From positions 830,041-894,040 of the forward strand of contig NW_019775513.1 of NCBI RefSeq assembly GCF_001039355.2: 64,000 bases of DNA, read 5' to 3'. A model generated the notes under the pieces. It was not told the DNA's origin, did no database searches, and saw only the letters and a list, made by a program, of their open reading frames with translations. The position numbers and the translations under genes are program-made. Of this stretch, positions 58,729 to 64,000 are shown piece after piece (within the stretch, counting starts at the first letter, position 1; every line of letters begins with the position of its first letter). Source of the stretch: Lingula anatina. Taxonomy: Eukaryota; Brachiopoda; Lingulata; Lingulida; Lingulidae.

Positions 58729-60610
58729 GAACAAATAGATCACAGAATGCACATTAAATTTAATCAGATTTATATTTCATAATTCGCGTTATCTTAACAT
58801 TGTACTTGTCATCATATTATAGCCACCACTGTAGCATAACTTTAAGGTCTACTCAATACAGTTGGCAAAATGGTATTTTCCAAATGTCTATATCAAATTC
58901 ACATGTTTTGCTTATACTCTTTATTCGCTATTCTTTTGGTTTAATAAACCGCAATTGTACTGTGCAACCTGAAGTTAGAATATTGCTCGTTCAATTCAAA
59001 TTTTAAGAGGCCTAGTTACCAGATAAGAACTCTTGTGACCAAATCGGTTTCAAACGTAACCGAATAAGTCGCCTGTAGAGGTCGGTGTACATGTAGACTA
59101 TGATATGAAACAATGCACACGGTACGGTTTTATCCCATAAAGTAAAATGCGCATATCTTCAACATAGAAGTTTAAATATACGTTTCTGAACGTGGTATAC
59201 TACCAAGAATAATGTCACTGCTAATGAATAGGCTTTGAATTGACGTTTTTGCCTATATTCTCCATTGATTGCCGTATGATCTTTTAACAACTATAATGTC
59301 GACAAAAATTCTTTGGGGAAATGTCAGAAGTAGTTTGCCTTGTAGATTCACTCATTGTGCAAAATCGAGACTATATTGTATTCGTGGCAGACAATATGGT
59401 GACTTTCTCTTTGGTAATGGTTACGTAAGTTGAAAAGGCCGCCATTTCAAGATGAACTGAAATCATAAATTCATCGCATTTCAAAGAGACAACCGACTCC
59501 CAAGATGTGCCGTCAGTCGATTATTTCTATTAACTCAGACAATGTACATCGCCATTTCCCCATCGTTGAAAACAAAAGCCTGTTGTTTGGATCAATTTTG
59601 ATATCCAGGCCTACTGTATGTGCCCAGTCTCTCACTTATTGCCGTTTCCAAACTAGTTTGTGGGCCATGGTGCTAAAGCATGTTAAATGCGAAGCCAATT
59701 TAGCTGATGAAAACCTCGAGCTTTAAATCAATAAGCTGTTAACGGTTTCAATAGACTGAGATCAATCTACGTTTCAAACTAAACAGAAAGGAGAGACACA
59801 ATTGACTTTTTGACGACGATTTTCGCATAGTGCACCAGTTACGGGAGTATCGCGGTATGTTTGCTTAAGATCGGTTTTCCGTTATAAAGTCAAGGTGAGA
59901 AAGTGGGGGCCAAGAGAAGATGCATTATCTTTGGGCACGTTACACACATACTTGTGAATTCCTTTATTCCGGCCAATTTCCGGACCCTTCCTCTACTTGA
60001 TTGATGGCCCTTTGTTTTAATTATGATATTATATTGGATAATTTGAAAGAACGAGAATGGTCAATAGTATCAGATACTCACAGCTTTCCATCTCTATGGT
60101 ACAGTTCTGCTCGTCCAGTGGATAGTAATGTAAATCCATCATGCAAGCTAAAGTTGTCGTAAATCTGGAAACAGTGAACAATGGTTGAATCTCTACTTCA
60201 TTTACAGCAAGAAAATTTGAATTCTTTCTTTCTTTCTGGTGAAAATGATTCTAAATTTACCGCTTAATAGCTTTTTTCCTTATTTTTTTAAAGTCATATA
60301 TATAACAAAGTAATCAAAATATGAACACAGTTTCGCAATTATTAAGCAATTACTATGCAATGAAATCCAAATCAGTAAGCCATCGTTACCTCATTCCATA
60401 GGCTATAGAACCATCTCCATAGAGTCGGACCATTTTGTTTTTCTCTGTTACTTCGTGCAAGAACGAGTTTTTGTCGTTGGCGAAAAACGTATCAGGGACC
60501 CAAATCTTCTCTGCAAAGTCCCCAGTAAGGGTCATGTATTCATCCGCGTTTGAGAACTGAAGTCTTTCGTCTCTCCAGTACTGATTTAGGTATAAAGTTA
60601 TAGTATAATC
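56684..60610 (-). CDS. LCCH3: GABA-A receptor beta subunit (LCCH3 type), 5' end missing
   Basis: Subunit of a Cys-loop anion channel. Six exons in phase: 60390-60610, 60082-60164, 58387-58524, 57930-58082, 57442-57695, 56684-57064, giving 409 residues to the stop. The Cys-loop is complete: C and C separated by 13 residues ([15 protein letters not shown]). Ligand-site segments [20 protein letters not shown] and [11 protein letters not shown] are present. TM1 is [20 protein letters not shown]. The anion-selectivity stretch SARVALG leads into TM2 ([12 protein letters not shown]); TM3 is [20 protein letters not shown]; a basic cytoplasmic loop ([18 protein letters not shown]) precedes TM4 ([18 protein letters not shown]). 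TM1-TM3 is nearly identical to the protostome LCCH3 beta-type subunit. LCCH3 subunits assemble with other subunits in arthropods; partners here are unknown. The exon that should end just before [12 protein letters not shown], plus the signal peptide, is not found between 60611 and 64000. Confidence 0.93.
58683..58727. repeat. (ATT)n microsatellite
   Basis: About 14 ATT units in the intron between the Cys-loop exon (60082-60164) and the pre-TM1 exon (58387-58524) of the GABA receptor gene. Confidence 0.9.
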
Positions 60611-63600
60611 CTGAAAAAATTAAAAAAAGACAATAAAACACGGTTGATCGTCTAACATGTATCCTCAATAAGAAAACGGTTACTGCGTATAGTTTGTTGA
60701 ATGCTGCGCGGCTTTTGTACCATGAACACGGTACGGCTTTTTTTTATCATGGGAATGGTATGGGATTCTGTACCATGAACATTTTATACCGTGAGTCGAA
60801 TGGCTGACTCTAGGTTTAGGAATTCCACAATATCTATTCAGATTTTAAACCGAAAATAAAAAAGCCAAAAAAGCCTCCCTTATAATATAGAAAGTAAAGC
60901 TGTCAGAATGAATGAAAAATCTCGAGTTTGCTTCAGACTCGGCTTCAACCGTTGAAAGGCACCGATTAACACAGGGAACATGTATATAGAATTGAAATGA
61001 ATTGGTAAAAGGCTAGATAGGCTAGAAAGGCTTAGGTTCTGACCTAAGAAAGAATTGTGATTTTCATGTTGAAACACTTGGATTCGGATTGCCGCTGGCA
61101 GCTATTGTGATAGTAGTTATTTCTGAGAAATTATTTTCGTTCGATTACTGACAAGAGCAAATTAGAAAAATGAAAAAAAATTGCTTCCTTAAGTCATACA
61201 TGTAATTCGAGAAAATGTAAACCAAAAATTCTGTACAAAAGTTCAAACCGTTTCCTGTGACGATTTCAGTCAAGAGCACTTCGTCGAGACATGTTCTGAA
61301 CTAACATAATTCCAATTCAACTGTCAGTCATCAATGTCTGTCAAATTGTAGGTCAGAGAGGAAGCCGTTGTTTCTTTAAACTCATTGATACAACATTGGC
61401 ATCTACACAAGTCAAGGGTCATAATGGCGAATGCACGTAACAGGCGAAAGAGTTCTCAAACACACCTGTCTAGAAAGTGCAAAGCGTACTCGAATGCCTG
61501 CATCGGTTTTAGGTTTCGGAACAACATATCCGCAGGCGGTCCACATCGGCAATTTTAGGATCACAAATTAGTGATTACAGGCAATAAAATCAGCCTTTCC
61601 ATTTCGTTTCACATGAAAAGAATATTGCAAAATACCGTTCCGCTTTTGAACCAAGGTATTTTTCATTAAATGGTACAATCAATTCATCAAGTCGAATGAT
61701 AAAAATGTATCCCACGCCATTTGGAGCGATTATTTCAGTTCCTTGACTCGGGGACGCTCCAGCAGCAAATAAATGCCTAATTAAGGTAATAAAAACTGTT
61801 TGTGCTCAAAAATCGTTTGTAGGGGCTGGGAACAAAACTTACTTCTCTACTGTGCACACTTGTAGGCCTACATTGTACTGCGCTCATGATAAAATGATTC
61901 TTGACCAGGTTGCTTTTCTCCTACACAACATTATATTACTAAAGCACCTCTGTAGAGATTTCTGGAATCTAACATACATCATCCGTTATCACCAGGTTGC
62001 TTCCATTGTCCTTTACCTAATACATGTCGATGAGATTGAATGTTTACAAACTCCAATGACCAATTTGATTGCAAGGATGAACTTTGCTTGTGTGCTAGAA
62101 TGACCAGTGTGTCCGATTTCTAATTAAATTTTCTTGAATATTAAGTAAATTTGCCGCATTTGGTATCGATTACGGCCTAACGGTGCCAAACGACCGGGGG
62201 TGTGGTGTTGTCTGGAACCAATGCCAGTCTCAACGATCCAGCTTGCATCTATACAGTAAAACACCAATATTTATTTAGACAACCCATTACAGAAACCATT
62301 ATACATCGTACCAAACGTGAAACAGATTTTGTTACGTTATCATTACGAGATGCTTCATGTTATAATCCAGGGAATTTAATTACGTTGGATACTCAATGGT
62401 TTCGTGGCAACAGGATTCCTAGGAAGTGAGGTGTAACGAACAGCACATTTTTGGTGTTTTCTCTTATTACAAATTGTAGTTTGCATCAACATGGGAAGAG
62501 TCATTCATATGCAGAGCTTCTGGAAGTTTTTTGTAGTACACACGTAGTGAAATTGTAGTAAACGCTATTTTTGACCAGAGGCTAATGGTTTATGTGGATT
62601 AAGGAATAACTCTGGCTACCTATAATCTGTTTCACTTATTAACATCATTTAGATTACTTTGTGGTCATGCTATGTAAGATTGTATTCACTTAAAGCGTGC
62701 CGTGTCAAGATAAAGCGATTACATATACGACGGCCACAAATGACTGACGTCCTTAACATCATTAATTGAAATTAAATGAATCACAAAAAAAGAAGGAAAA
62801 AGACAGAAAAACACAAAAAGAAAAAATGTGCTCAAAAAATGAAAATGAATTTTTTCATCTGTTATGATGACCAAAGCGTTCAAGTTTACCTGAAGTTCTA
62901 TAACGTATGTTCTAAAAATCGGAAAATATGTTTTAAAGGAGTTTGCAGTGATCGAAATGCAAACAACTACTTCCTGCTTCATAACTCACGCAGCGTAGAT
63001 TTATTAGCAAGTTAGACTCTCCACCTAATTTGTGAAACAAGGGTAGCCCAGAGCAAATTGAAGGGTGTTTTTTGATACGAAAAAGCGATAAACGTCAATG
63101 CATTGCCACTTATAAAGGAAATTCGTTACTCAACAAAACAGGACTAAATTACATTGCGTTATATGCGACTGTTCCAAACACGGGTTTTATTAGACTCGAA
63201 CTGTGCGTCAATTGCCAGTACAAGACAACCCCGAGGGAGCTTAAACTTTAAACCCCTTCAAAACACCACGGATCTCTACTTCCAGAGGAGTTAGTCGCAC
63301 CGCGGGACTTAATAACGGTGTTGTTCGAAGTAGCAGGTATTCACAGTTAATCCACACCATGCGTCTGGCTATTTGTCCGGTACGTATTGGAAGCACCATC
63401 CAGTGTGATAATGGCGAAGGCATGGGATTTATCAGTCTCCTTGTATCCAATGTAAGGGGAAGCGGCAAAATCTCCCCATTCTTGGCGTGTGGGTGGCGCG
63501 AGCAAGGGGATTACAATAAGATGCAGCGTGCTTTTAGACAATACTTGAAAATGTCCCTGCCCCTTTCCGTTTTCTTCTATTCCTTCTTTAAGTTTGCTTG

Positions 63601-64000
63601 AGAAAATGTAGAGCTCTCTGTGACTTTGTATTGGTTTTCTGGACAGTCAACTTTTTAGACTTTTTTGACCAACATGTTTTCGTGCTTTTATAAAAAGCAT
63701 CTAAGTACCATTGCTCATATACATATGCAATCATTGCCTACACATCTACACATTGAAAAAAAAGAAAAACCTGTACCAACTGCATTATTTTTCACTATTG
63801 CCATCATTCCTGTATAATGAATAGAGGTTTTGCGTAGAAAAGTAACCTTATACGGAAAACCATACAACGCGTTTTACACAAGCGCGACTCTGACCAGCTA
63901 CACCCACGTGAGTAATGGCATCTTTGACCAGAAAAGATGAAAACCTGTATGCCCTATTTAAACCACAGTCAATAAAATTAACCTCCAACACAGTAGCTTT
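60611..64000. other. 5' intron or flank of the GABA receptor gene
   Basis: I searched the minus strand for the next upstream exon (expected to end in a phase-0 '...SEVNM'-like sequence before a GT donor) and did not find it. The stretch at about 63230-63500 is locally less AT-rich and open on both strands, but its products match nothing I know. The rest is AT-rich with short A-runs and looks like a long 5' intron. Confidence 0.45.

Noticed and set aside
63241-63601. Possible upstream exon of the GABA receptor
   Set aside because: Slightly higher GC and open frames on both strands, but none matches the expected N-terminal ligand-domain sequence or ends at a phase-0 donor.

Overview
This is a eukaryotic, AT-rich, intron-containing window from a bilaterian animal. 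Near-identical matches (from memory of the families) to protostome-type Brat and LCCH3-type GABA-A receptor proteins, together with a Brat that still carries a RING finger, suggest a marine lophotrochozoan (mollusc, annelid, brachiopod or similar). The exact taxon is inference. Exon models were built by hand from GT/AG boundaries, reading phase and family similarity.

Layout: (1) 14-1236 (+), the last three coding exons of a UBE3A-like HECT ubiquitin ligase. (2) 2882-12169 (-), a complete 23-exon ISWI/SMARCA5 chromatin-remodelling ATPase, tail to tail with UBE3A; their poly(A) signals lie about 25 bp apart. (3) 12170-17338, a shared head-to-head upstream region with a CRE site, candidate 5' UTR exons and a 260-bp-arm inverted repeat. 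(4) 17365-19740 (+), a single-exon RING/B-box/NHL protein of the Brat type, followed by about 8.3 kb of T-rich, gene-poor sequence that may be a very long 3' UTR. (5) 28051-28338, a foldback MITE. (6) 29627-30601 (+), an intronless rhodopsin-family GPCR. (7) 32744-32970, a second, mariner-like MITE. (8) 33253-36636 (-), a complete 9-exon RNF121 (ER/Golgi membrane RING ligase). (9) 37866-39644, a decayed hAT DNA transposon between the divergent RNF121 and F-box genes. (10) 39867-43335 (+), an F-box/WD-repeat protein. (11) 43397-45150, palindrome plus 159-bp tandem units and further diverged repeats. (12) 45981-51828 (-), a CNBD2-like cyclic-nucleotide-binding-type gene whose central part is missing next to an ambiguous base. 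(13) 51829-56683, gene-poor. (14) 56684-60610 (-), the 3' six exons of a GABA-A receptor beta (LCCH3-type) subunit. The rest of the window is its 5' intron or flank.

The genes do not form a pathway. Three belong to ubiquitin signalling (UBE3A, RNF121, F-box/WD), which I take as coincidence. The less ordinary content is structural: four distinct transposon or foldback units, in-frame tandem repeats, and a coding gap. I see no operons, CRISPR arrays, rRNA or convincing tRNA genes, and I did not find a clearly novel system.
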